Assembly: GCF_900176885.1 (NCBI RefSeq)
Contig: NZ_LT839648.1
Location: 3,074,611-3,138,610 of the forward strand
DNA: 64,000 bases
Direction: 5' to 3'
Source of the DNA: Oceanobacillus senegalensis
Lineage (GTDB): Bacteria; Bacillota; Bacilli; Bacillales; Amphibacillaceae
Shown piece by piece: positions 27,093 through 34,613 of this stretch. The first letter of the stretch is position 1. Each line of letters starts with the position of its first letter. The translations under genes were made by a program, and so were the position numbers. The notes beneath the pieces are model-generated. The model saw nothing but the letters and a program-made list of their open reading frames with translations, was not told the origin of the DNA and made no database searches.

Positions 27093-27908
27093 TCACTCTT
27101 CATATTCTATCCGACCAAGTAAATAGGCTGCAAATAACCCTACAGCAAAAGTTACGACACTTAGTAGTAACATGGAAGTAGTTGTAGGCCATCCTGGAAA
27201 TACAACAAAAACCGAGCCAATCACTAGCCCAATAATGATAGCAAATGTCCCTGTGTAATAATTATTTAAAAAGAAGTTGATTACCTTACTCATTACCAAT
27301 ATTCCAAGTACAATACCAATTCCTGTCACTGCAATAATATCTAATTGTAAATTACTAATCGCAGAAATAATGGTTGCATACACACCAATTAGAAGTAACA
27401 TGAAGGAACCACTGATTCCTGGAATAATCATGGCACTACTAGCAATAAAACCAGAAAAGAATAGTAGTACATATGTAGAACCTGTCACGTCTTCTATAAC
27501 TGTTCCTTCATTTGGATTGAAGAAAGCCATGGACGCTACTACTACAATCCCAATCACTAGTAATACATAGTGATTCCCTTTGAAAGCATACTTTGCATCA
27601 GCTTTATAGAATAAATAAGGTAGCACACCAAGAATTAAACCTAAAAAGAAAAATTTAGTCGGTCCTGGATAATGTGCAAACAGCCATTCAATGACATTAG
27701 CCAGTAAAAAAATCGCCGTGAGGACCCCAACCCCTAAGGGTATTAAAAATCCAAGGTGTTTTTTCCATTCTTTACTTAAAAGTCCATTAATAGCTGCAAT
27801 CAAGCGGTCATATATTCCAAGAAGCACAGCAATCGTTCCCCCACTTACCCCTGGAATAACATCACTTACACCCATAATCAAACCTCTATAAATATTCTTC
27901 CATTCCAT
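27093..27908 (-). CDS. DUF368 membrane protein, candidate polyprenyl-phosphate transporter (PopT-like)
   Basis: A 271-residue integral membrane protein with about eight helices. The two family signatures are present: DVIPGVSGGTIAVLLGIYDRLI at the N terminus and the repeat IIPGISGSFMLLLIGVY (about 162-178). DUF368 proteins were recently assigned as undecaprenyl-phosphate translocases needed to recycle the cell-envelope lipid carrier. This assignment by family is inference here. It lies about 90 bp upstream of ydbP in the same direction. Confidence 0.85.
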   Translation of the reverse strand: MEWKNIYRGLIMGVSDVIPGVSGGTIAVLLGIYDRLIAAINGLLSKEWKKHLGFLIPLGVGVLTAIFLLANVIEWLFAHYPGPTKFFFLGLILGVLPYLFYKADAKYAFKGNHYVLLVIGIVVVASMAFFNPNEGTVIEDVTGSTYVLLFFSGFIASSAMIIPGISGSFMLLLIGVYATIISAISNLQLDIIAVTGIGIVLGILVMSKVINFFLNNYYTGTFAIIIGLVIGSVFVVFPGWPTTTSMLLLSVVTFAVGLFAAYLLGRIEYEE

Positions 27909-28368
27909 CCAAGAATCTCCCCTATTTCACAGATAGCATTATCATATCAAAAAACACTTGAAAATTATAGATTAAACTGCCTACTGTAATCAGCTGTTAT
28001 TAGGATGAGGTAGCACTTTATTTAAGAAGGTTGTCCCCTACCTGTCATGCATATGCAACAAACCTATAGATATGATTTGTCTATGAAATTGCATTATATC
28101 CACACTGTTATAAAATAGAAATGTAATAGGAATAAAGATGCTCTCCTTTGTTTGATTCGCTTCCTTTATTGGTTGATTTTCAGCCATTCTGGGGCATTTG
28201 TTTAACACTATCCATCCCCATCTTACTATGGTTGTTATATGTTTTCCTTTAAGGAATGCTCCTAAAGCACTCAATATGAAACATTTTCCTGATTGATTCA
28301 TAACAATTGTTGCAGACTAATAAAAGAAGGTTCTTTTATTATGGAAATTATCATCTTATACCGTCAGT
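27909..28368. other. Intergenic region, no supported gene
   Basis: About 460 bp. A minus-strand frame at 28038-28301 has no ribosome binding site and no recognisable motif. A hairpin AATAAAAGAA/TTCTTTTATT sits at 28319-28340. Confidence 0.5.
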
Positions 28369-28397
28369 TTGACGAAATTTGCTATACTAATTATGTA
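28369..28397 (+). promoter_or_regulatory. Candidate sigma-A promoter
   Basis: TTGACG, 17-bp spacer, TATGTA, about 70 bp upstream of the small membrane protein gene. Confidence 0.55.
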
Positions 28398-28463
28398 ATA
28401 ACACGTTCTGATTATTAAACGAATATAAATAAATATTATTAAAGGATTTTTTTAGGGGGATTT

Positions 28464-28649
28464 ATGATGAAACGCTACCTTACATTAGTGTTTATCTTAC
28501 TTAGTCTATTTTTCGTGGCACTAGGACTTGGCTTAGATTTATATTGGAGTGGAATTGCCGGTTGGGGGCTTGCTTTTATTAGTCTCATATTCGCTGCATA
28601 CTATACAAAATATATACCAAACGATAAAAAAGAGAACAAGAGAAAATAA
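28464..28649 (+). CDS. Small two-helix membrane protein, function unknown
   Basis: A 61-residue protein with two hydrophobic helices (about 5-22 and 28-47) and a lysine-rich cytosolic tail. AGGGGGA precedes two adjacent ATG codons (28464 and 28467); the second has better spacing. It lies 58 bp upstream of the DDAH-family gene and may share its promoter. I do not recognise a family. Confidence 0.65.
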   Translation: MMKRYLTLVFILLSLFFVALGLGLDLYWSGIAGWGLAFISLIFAAYYTKYIPNDKKENKRK

Positions 28650-28707
28650 ATCTTACACTTGGGATACGTTACCTATAAGCTTTCAAATGAATTGGAGGAA
28701 AAAAATC

Positions 28708-29562
28708 ATGCAACCGTCAAAGAATAGTAAACCCAAAGTTCAATGTTTTAATGAATATGATGTATTAAAACAAGTGATTGTCGCTCCCCCACAATTTATG
28801 GAAATAAAAGAGGTAATTAATACAACACAGCGTCAATATTTCAAGGAAAATATTGATCGTGACATCGCATTAGAACAACATGAGCAATTTGTGCAAACCC
28901 TGAAATCAGAAGGGATAGATGTGGTCAAATTTGACGCCATTCCTAACTTAAACGAACAGGTTTACACCCGTGATATCGGCTTTACTGTAGGCAATCAGAT
29001 TTTTGTTGCCTATCTTAAAAAATCATTAAGAAAACCTGAGAAAAAAGTATTAGTACAGTGGTTAAATGAACAGGAAATCCCCTATCAAAAAATCGACATA
29101 GAATCCATAGAAGGTGGAGATGTTATGGTTGATCAAGATAAGATTTGGGTTGGAGTGAGTGATCGTACTTCACAGGAGGCTATTCACCTTCTAAAGCAAA
29201 AACTCACCAAACATACCGTCATACCTGTCTCCATCCGAAAAAATATTCTACACTTAGACTGTACATTTAATATTCTTAGTAAAGACACAGCTATCCTCTA
29301 CAGAGACGGTGTTGATAAGGATTCCTACCGTAAAATGAAAGAATCATATACATTAATAGAAGTTACGGAGAAAGAACAATTTACAATGGGTACCAATGTT
29401 CTTTCTATTGGGAATAAAAAAGTTATTAGTTTGCCTGAAAATCAACAAGTAAACAAGGAACTTACTCGGAATGGGTTTCATGTTATAGAAGTAGAGTTCT
29501 CTGAAATCATTAAATCTGGTGGGTCCTTTCGATGCTGTACCTTACCAATCATCCGAAACTAA
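28708..29562 (+). CDS. Amidinotransferase/dimethylarginine dimethylaminohydrolase family protein (YkgA-like)
   Basis: A 284-residue member of the guanidino-group modifying superfamily (beta/alpha propeller). Motifs are visible: YTRDIGF (about 93-99), the substrate loop EGGDVM (about 134-139), the histidine in ILHLDCTF (about 179), and the C-terminal nucleophile in GGSFRCCTL (C276). Members hydrolyse methylated arginines or related guanidines; the substrate is uncertain. Start 28708 has TTGGAGG 9 nt upstream; the in-frame extension upstream overlaps the previous gene and is not coding. Confidence 0.86.
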   Translation: MQPSKNSKPKVQCFNEYDVLKQVIVAPPQFMEIKEVINTTQRQYFKENIDRDIALEQHEQFVQTLKSEGIDVVKFDAIPNLNEQVYTRDIGFTVGNQIFVAYLKKSLRKPEKKVLVQWLNEQEIPYQKIDIESIEGGDVMVDQDKIWVGVSDRTSQEAIHLLKQKLTKHTVIPVSIRKNILHLDCTFNILSKDTAILYRDGVDKDSYRKMKESYTLIEVTEKEQFTMGTNVLSIGNKKVISLPENQQVNKELTRNGFHVIEVEFSEIIKSGGSFRCCTLPIIRN

Positions 29563-29578
29563 CTTTGTTATAAACTTT

Positions 29579-29851
29579 TTACAGTTTATGTTTTTCTTTC
29601 AAAGATTCCGGAGCTACTTTTACCATTTGTTGTAGTAAAAAAAGCGCTATAGATACATCATCAATTATTCCAAAGAAGGCCAGAAAGTCAGGAATAATAT
29701 CAAATGGTATAAAAAAATAACCCAAAATGGTTACCAAGAAAAAAAGTTTTTTTGAGATTTTCACTTCACTAGAAACAAAAAAGTCAAATAAAAACGGAAT
29801 AGATTTATGCAACTTTAATAGAAAAGATAAACGCCGGAAAAAGCGTCTCAT
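29579..29851 (-). CDS. DUF1232 membrane protein (YkvA-like)
   Basis: A 90-residue protein with the DUF1232 signature (FVTILGYFFIPFDIIPDFLAFFGIIDDVSIALFLL), a hydrophobic hairpin. I choose ATG 29851 (MRRFFRR) with AAGAGGTGA upstream; the longer frame crosses the palindrome at 29874-29899. Function unknown. Confidence 0.8.
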   Translation of the reverse strand: MRRFFRRLSFLLKLHKSIPFLFDFFVSSEVKISKKLFFLVTILGYFFIPFDIIPDFLAFFGIIDDVSIALFLLQQMVKVAPESLKEKHKL

Positions 29852-29873
29852 TCTAACTTCACCTCTTAAGTTT

Positions 29874-29899
29874 AAATCGCCTATGTACATAGGCGATTT
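29874..29899. repeat. 26-bp perfect palindrome downstream of treR
   Basis: Arms AAATCGCCTATGT and ACATAGGCGATTT are contiguous. Read on the minus strand it sits 20 nt after the treR stop and before the DUF1232 start. The T-run is weak (ATTT), so it is a terminator or an attenuating hairpin. Confidence 0.65.
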
Positions 29900-29918
29900 A
29901 TTGCTATATTCTTGATTA

Positions 29919-30638
29919 TTACCTTTTGACCCTCCTAGCAAAATCTACAAAACGAAACTTATCTGGGCGGTGCCTTGACTCAGAATATTGGAAAATGGTA
30001 GTATCCTCCAAATGTACATGACTTCTAATAACCACAATATTGGAGTATCCTTCTAAATCCAGCATTTCCCTATCCTCTTCAGTAGGCTCTTCTACCACAA
30101 TCTCTTTTTGAGCAAAGCTAATGACCAAACCCAACTCATTTTCAATATACTTATAAATCGAGCCCCCACATGTTTCTTTACTTAACAATGGAACAATCCT
30201 TTCGTTAAAATAATCTTTATCCAAAAGAACTTTCTCTCCATTTATTTCACGAACCCTCGTAACATGCCATATTTGCTCATCTTTTTTTTCACCCAAGGTA
30301 TTCTTGATTTCCTCTGATTCAGTATACCCTAAATCTTTTACGATGGTTTGGCTAGACATACCAAGCTCGTCTACTAGTTCGGTATAGCTTATAATACCAG
30401 AGACAGGGAATGAGAACTTATTAAGGTCAAGAACAACCGAACCTTTTCCACGAACTTTTTGAATATAGCCATTTTGTGCCAAAAGATTTAATGCTTTTCG
30501 TATCGTTTCTCTTGAAGTGTTATACATAGTGGTTAGTTCATTTTCTGAAGGTAATAATGTATTTTTTGGACAAACATTTGTTTGAATTTTTTTCGCCAAA
30601 TCATGGTAAATGGATAAGTACTTCTTATTTCTCGCCAT
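29919..30638 (-). CDS. treR: Trehalose operon repressor TreR (GntR family)
   Basis: A 239-residue GntR/HutC regulator. The N-terminal winged helix (about 1-70) has the recognition segment LTTMYNTSRETIRKALNLLAQNGYI. The C-terminal UTRA effector domain (about 90-235) would bind trehalose-6-phosphate. It lies downstream of treA in the tre operon, and two matching operators lie at treP. Confidence 0.94.
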   Translation of the reverse strand: MARNKKYLSIYHDLAKKIQTNVCPKNTLLPSENELTTMYNTSRETIRKALNLLAQNGYIQKVRGKGSVVLDLNKFSFPVSGIISYTELVDELGMSSQTIVKDLGYTESEEIKNTLGEKKDEQIWHVTRVREINGEKVLLDKDYFNERIVPLLSKETCGGSIYKYIENELGLVISFAQKEIVVEEPTEEDREMLDLEGYSNIVVIRSHVHLEDTTIFQYSESRHRPDKFRFVDFARRVKR

Positions 30639-30684
30639 AATATACCTCTACTCTTTCATACTTATACTATATACTTTCTCTTAT

Positions 30685-30724
30685 ATAATAAGATTCCTCA
30701 CACAAAGGTGAGGAATCTTATTAT
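30685..30724. repeat. 17-bp hairpin between treA and treR
   Basis: ATAATAAGATTCCTCAC and its exact complement are separated by 6 nt, right after the treA stop. The T-run is poor, so it may reduce rather than end read-through into treR, or protect the treA mRNA end. Confidence 0.75.
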
Positions 30725-30728
30725 ATTT

Positions 30729-32369
30729 CTATTTTACCATATATACAACAGACTCATATGGTCTGAGCACGTTTTTCTTCGTATCTTTATAGTTGGATAA
30801 TAGTACTTCAGCATTTGCTTCAAGCTGCAAATCTACTTCAACATCTTTTGCATAGAAATTACCAACAACCACTAGTTTCTCATCATTCCAGTTTCTAGTG
30901 TAGGCAAAGATTTCTGGGTGATCTGCCAAAATCAACTGATAGTCCCCATATGTTATAATATCATGTTTTTTACGCATTTCGATTAACTTCTGATAGTGAT
31001 AGAATATGGAATCCCTATCTTCCAAAGCTTTTTCAGCATTGATTTCCGTATAATTTTTTGCTACATCAATCCAAGGTTTTGCCTTTGAAAAGCCTGCGTT
31101 TTCTTCTGTCGACCATTGCATCGGTGTACGTCCATTATCTCTTGATTTTTGCTTGAGTATATCAAGAATTTCCGCTTCTGACTTCCCTTGTTCCTTTAAA
31201 AGCTTAAAGGCATTAAGAGATTCCACATCACGATAATCCTCAATCGAGTTGAAGTTCGGATTAGTCATTCCAAACTCTTCACCTTGATAAATATAAGGGG
31301 TTCCTTTCATCATATGCAATGTCGTAGCAAGCATTTTTGCTGACTCTTTGTGATATTTTCCTTCATCACCAAAGCGGGAAACCGCACGTGGCTGATCATG
31401 GTTACACCAAAATAGTGCATTCCATCCATTCCCCTCATGCATTCCAACCTGCCATTTGGATAAAATTTGCTTTAATTCTATAAAATCAAACGGTGCTTTT
31501 GCCCATTTTTCACCATTGGGATAATCTACTTTTAAATGATGAAATTGAAAGGTCATGTCCAGTTCTTTTCTATCTGGATTTGTATAAAGGACACAGCTTT
31601 CTATCGTAGTAGATGACATTTCTCCTACCGTCATCATGTTATATGGGGAAAAGACTGCCTGATTAACCTCATGTAAATACTCATGAACACGCGGTCCATC
31701 TGTATAGAATTTACGTCCATCTCCAGTATCATCACTAGGAAAATCTTGATTTTTCGAAATTAGGTTAATAACATCTAACCGGAAACCATCAATACCTTTT
31801 TCTGCCCAAAACTGAATCATTTCAATTAACTTTTCTCTAACCTTTTTATTTTCCCAATTTAAGTCAGCCTGGGTTACATCAAATAAGTGAAGGTAATACT
31901 GACCCGATTTTTCATCGTACTTCCAAGCAGAACCACCAAATTTGGATTGCCAATTATTTGGTTCCTCTCCATCTACAGGCTCTTTCCAAATATAAAAATC
32001 ACGGTATTCATTATCCTTTGAAGAAATTGATTGCTTAAACCATTCATGCTCCGTTGAAGTATGATTAATCACAAGATCCATAATTAATTTCATATCCCGT
32101 TTATGAACCTCTTCTAACAACTCTTCAAAGTCTTCCATCGTACCATAAGCCGGTTCGATGGAATAGTAATCACTAATATCATAGCCGTTATCCTTCTGTG
32201 GGGATTGGTATACCGGAGTCAACCATAATACGTCGACCCCTAATTTATGAAGGTAATCAAGTTTCTCGATAATCCCACGAATATCCCCTATACCGTTCCC
32301 TGATGTATCACGGAAACTCTTTGGATAAATTTGATAAACAACTGCTTTTTTCCACCATGGTTCATTCAT
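30729..32369 (-). CDS. treA: Trehalose-6-phosphate hydrolase (alpha,alpha-phosphotrehalase)
   Basis: A 546-residue GH13 enzyme (TreA/TreC) that splits imported trehalose-6-phosphate into glucose and glucose-6-phosphate. The (beta/alpha)8 motifs are intact: DLVINHTS (about 99-106), GFRLDVINL with the nucleophile Asp (about 196-204), VGEMSS with the acid/base Glu (about 255), and WCNHDQPR (about 317-324). TAGGAGTGA precedes the ATG. It follows treP by 37 nt. Confidence 0.95.
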   Translation of the reverse strand: MNEPWWKKAVVYQIYPKSFRDTSGNGIGDIRGIIEKLDYLHKLGVDVLWLTPVYQSPQKDNGYDISDYYSIEPAYGTMEDFEELLEEVHKRDMKLIMDLVINHTSTEHEWFKQSISSKDNEYRDFYIWKEPVDGEEPNNWQSKFGGSAWKYDEKSGQYYLHLFDVTQADLNWENKKVREKLIEMIQFWAEKGIDGFRLDVINLISKNQDFPSDDTGDGRKFYTDGPRVHEYLHEVNQAVFSPYNMMTVGEMSSTTIESCVLYTNPDRKELDMTFQFHHLKVDYPNGEKWAKAPFDFIELKQILSKWQVGMHEGNGWNALFWCNHDQPRAVSRFGDEGKYHKESAKMLATTLHMMKGTPYIYQGEEFGMTNPNFNSIEDYRDVESLNAFKLLKEQGKSEAEILDILKQKSRDNGRTPMQWSTEENAGFSKAKPWIDVAKNYTEINAEKALEDRDSIFYHYQKLIEMRKKHDIITYGDYQLILADHPEIFAYTRNWNDEKLVVVGNFYAKDVEVDLQLEANAEVLLSNYKDTKKNVLRPYESVVYMVK

Positions 32370-32406
32370 TGTCTTTATTCACTCCTACTTTCTAATGTTC
32401 TTGCCA

Positions 32407-34332
32407 TTATTTAAATTTACGTTTTGCAAGTATGAAAGTGATAATAAACGGTATGACAATTACGATGACCATACCAATTAAGAAAGAAATCATACCCGAT
32501 GCAATGGATAATGGGGCTGGTATTCCACCTACTCCGATGGAAGATGCTTGAACAGATTGCATAGTAATGAACGCACCAGCAATACCAGTTCCAATAATCG
32601 CTGCGTAAAATGGAAACTTATATCTTAAGTTAACCCCGAACATTGCAGGTTCCGTAACCCCTAGATATGCGGACAAACCAGATGTACCAGCTAACCCTTT
32701 TAATTTTTCATCTCTAGCTGCTAGCATGATTGCAAACACAGCTGAACCTTGCGCAATATTAGAAAGAGCAACAATAGGCCATAAGAAAGTTGTGCCAGTA
32801 CTTCCAATTAGTTGTAAGTCAACCGCAAGAAATGTATGATGCATACCTGTAATCACAAGTGGTGCATAGAGCGCTCCATATAAAAGTCCACCTAGTAATG
32901 GAACAGCTTCAAATATACTTACTACTCCATTTGTTATCCAATTACCGATTGTATACGTAACTGGTCCAATGATGATAAATGCCAAAAATCCAGTTACTAG
33001 TAGTGCAATAGGAGCGACTACAAGAAGTTGCAGGGAGTCATGGACACGTTTCTTAAGCCAAATCTCAATTTTAGCAAGTACCCAAGCCGCAACCAAGACT
33101 GGTAATACTTGCCCCTGATAACCTAGCTGATCAATTTGAAGACCAAACAAATTCCATGTCGGTGCCGTGCCTTCTAACTCTAATTGTGCAAATTCACTTG
33201 CTGGAGTTAGAGCTGGATGCACAAGAATCAAACCTAATACAATCCCTAAGAGCGGACTTCCATCAAATCGTTTAACCGCCGACCAACCAATTAATGCAGG
33301 TAAGAAAGTAAAAGCGGTATTCGCAATAATATTAATCATATCCGCGATTCCTGCAATAGATGGATATAATTCAACTAATGGTTCATCTGTAAATATTGGA
33401 TTTACTAAAATATTATTAATCCCAAGTAATAAACCAGCAGTTACAATTGCGGGTAGTATAGGAATGAAAATATCTGCCAACACTTTAATTCCACGTTGTA
33501 AGGCATTTTGATTATGCTCAGCACCCGCTGCCTTTACCTCATCCTTCGTTGCCTCAGTAATTCCAGTATTTTGTACCATTGCTTTATATACTTTCTCTAC
33601 GGTACCTTGCCCAATGATTACTTGGAACTGACCATTAGTGGAAAAGGATCCTTTTACAACATCCATATTCTCTAAAGCTTCTCTGTCTACTTTATCCTCA
33701 TCATTTAAAGCAAATCGTAGTCTTGTAACACAATGGGTAGCCATATCCACATTATCTTCTCCACCAATTGCTGCTACGATATCCTTCGCTTCTTCCGCAT
33801 ATGGTGAGCCAGAAGATTTTGGAGACTTTTTAGTATTTGATTCTTCAGGCTCCTGTTTTTCTTCACTTGTTGAAATGGCCTGGAAAATTTCTGTTTCCCC
33901 TGCAATTACTGTTTTGTTACTCGTTAATCCGCTTACAGTAAAGTCACTTCCATTGGTAATAATTATTGGTGTTAGGTGACTTGAAGCCTTTTCTTTAATG
34001 AAATCAAGGTCAAATGTAACAAGTGTTTCTCCTTTTTCCACCTGATCTCCTTGTTGTATATGAACTTCAAATCCTTCACCATCTAGAGCAACCGTCTCTA
34101 AACCGATATGAATTAAGACTTCTACTCCAGAATTTCCTTTAAGTCCAACAGCATGCTTCGTGCCTGCAACAAGCATGATTTCTCCATCGAACGGAGAAAC
34201 TACTCTTCCCTCTGTTGGCTCTATAGCTAATCCGTCACCCATCATTTTTTGAGAAAATGTGGGGTCTGGAACGTTTTCTAGCTTGGTAATTGGCCCACTT
34301 AGTGGTGCATAAAGTAACTCTTTATTTGCCAA
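32407..34332 (-). CDS. treP: Trehalose PTS transporter, fused IIA-IIB-IIC
   Basis: A 641-residue sugar permease that imports and phosphorylates trehalose. Domain order is unusual: a glucose-type IIA domain first (about 1-150, active His75 in VLIHIG with partner His60), a charged linker (155-180), IIB (about 180-260, phosphocysteine C201 in HCVTRLRF), then IIC with about ten helices (290-640). B. subtilis TreP has only IIB-IIC and borrows IIA. TTG at 34332 has AGGGAGG 7 nt upstream; an earlier frame start lies before that site. First gene of treP-treA-treR. Confidence 0.94.
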   Translation of the reverse strand: MANKELLYAPLSGPITKLENVPDPTFSQKMMGDGLAIEPTEGRVVSPFDGEIMLVAGTKHAVGLKGNSGVEVLIHIGLETVALDGEGFEVHIQQGDQVEKGETLVTFDLDFIKEKASSHLTPIIITNGSDFTVSGLTSNKTVIAGETEIFQAISTSEEKQEPEESNTKKSPKSSGSPYAEEAKDIVAAIGGEDNVDMATHCVTRLRFALNDEDKVDREALENMDVVKGSFSTNGQFQVIIGQGTVEKVYKAMVQNTGITEATKDEVKAAGAEHNQNALQRGIKVLADIFIPILPAIVTAGLLLGINNILVNPIFTDEPLVELYPSIAGIADMINIIANTAFTFLPALIGWSAVKRFDGSPLLGIVLGLILVHPALTPASEFAQLELEGTAPTWNLFGLQIDQLGYQGQVLPVLVAAWVLAKIEIWLKKRVHDSLQLLVVAPIALLVTGFLAFIIIGPVTYTIGNWITNGVVSIFEAVPLLGGLLYGALYAPLVITGMHHTFLAVDLQLIGSTGTTFLWPIVALSNIAQGSAVFAIMLAARDEKLKGLAGTSGLSAYLGVTEPAMFGVNLRYKFPFYAAIIGTGIAGAFITMQSVQASSIGVGGIPAPLSIASGMISFLIGMVIVIVIPFIITFILAKRKFK

Positions 34333-34378
34333 AGCCTTATCCTCCCTTTGTAAAACCACATATATTATTTGAACTAAC

Positions 34379-34390
34379 TTGTATATACAA
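34379..34390. promoter_or_regulatory. TreR operator 1
   Basis: Palindrome TTGTATATACAA, the core of the known B. subtilis tre operator. It lies 11 bp inside the start side of the treP promoter, downstream of the expected +1. Confidence 0.88.
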
Positions 34391-34406
34391 ATTATTGTAC
34401 CGTTAA

Positions 34407-34435
34407 ATTATAACTTGTATATACAAATTCTGCAA
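34407..34435 (-). promoter_or_regulatory. treP promoter with TreR operator 2 in the spacer
   Basis: Minus strand TTGCAG, 17 bp, TATAAT. A second TTGTATATACAA (34415-34426) fills the spacer, so TreR and RNA polymerase should exclude each other. Confidence 0.9.
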
Positions 34436-34449
34436 TGGAAATGGTTTCA
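34436..34449 (-). promoter_or_regulatory. Candidate cre (CcpA) site upstream of treP
   Basis: Minus strand TGAAACCATTTCCA agrees with cre consensus TGWAANCGNTNWCA at all but two positions and abuts the -35 of treP. Confidence 0.55.
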
Positions 34450-34540
34450 TGCGTTATTTATTGTTCCCGAATTCTCTTTCCCGATTATAATTAATTGAAA
34501 CGACGGATAAAAATGGATAACGTTAAAGGAGGAAAGGCGC

Positions 34541-34582
34541 ATGTTTGCAGAGCATACAGCAAAGGACCACCAAAAAAGCTAG
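34541..34582 (+). CDS. Possible 13-residue peptide gene
   Basis: ATG with AAAGGAGG at ideal spacing (8 nt) opens MFAEHTAKDHQKS and ends at TAG inside the typA terminator stem. Upstream, TTGTTC and TATAAT (34486-34491) are 19 bp apart, so a transcript of about 115 nt is possible. It points away from treP. Too short to judge by composition; it may be a small peptide, a leader or chance. Confidence 0.35.
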   Translation: MFAEHTAKDHQKS

Positions 34583-34612
34583 CAAATACCATAAAGGATT
34601 TGCTAGCTTTTC
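34572..34612. terminator. typA terminator (possibly bidirectional)
   Basis: AAAAGCTAGCAAAT and ATTTGCTAGCTTTT form a long stem. TTTTTTGG follows on the minus strand and TTTT on the plus strand. Confidence 0.9.
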
Positions 34613-34613
34613 A

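Noticed and set aside
28038-28301. 87-codon minus-strand ORF between the DUF368 gene and the small membrane protein
   Set aside because: No Shine-Dalgarno sequence, no promoter and no protein motif; it seems a chance frame in AT-rich DNA.
33167-33511. 114-codon plus-strand ORF opposite treP
   Set aside because: Antisense to the conserved IIC domain with no start signals.
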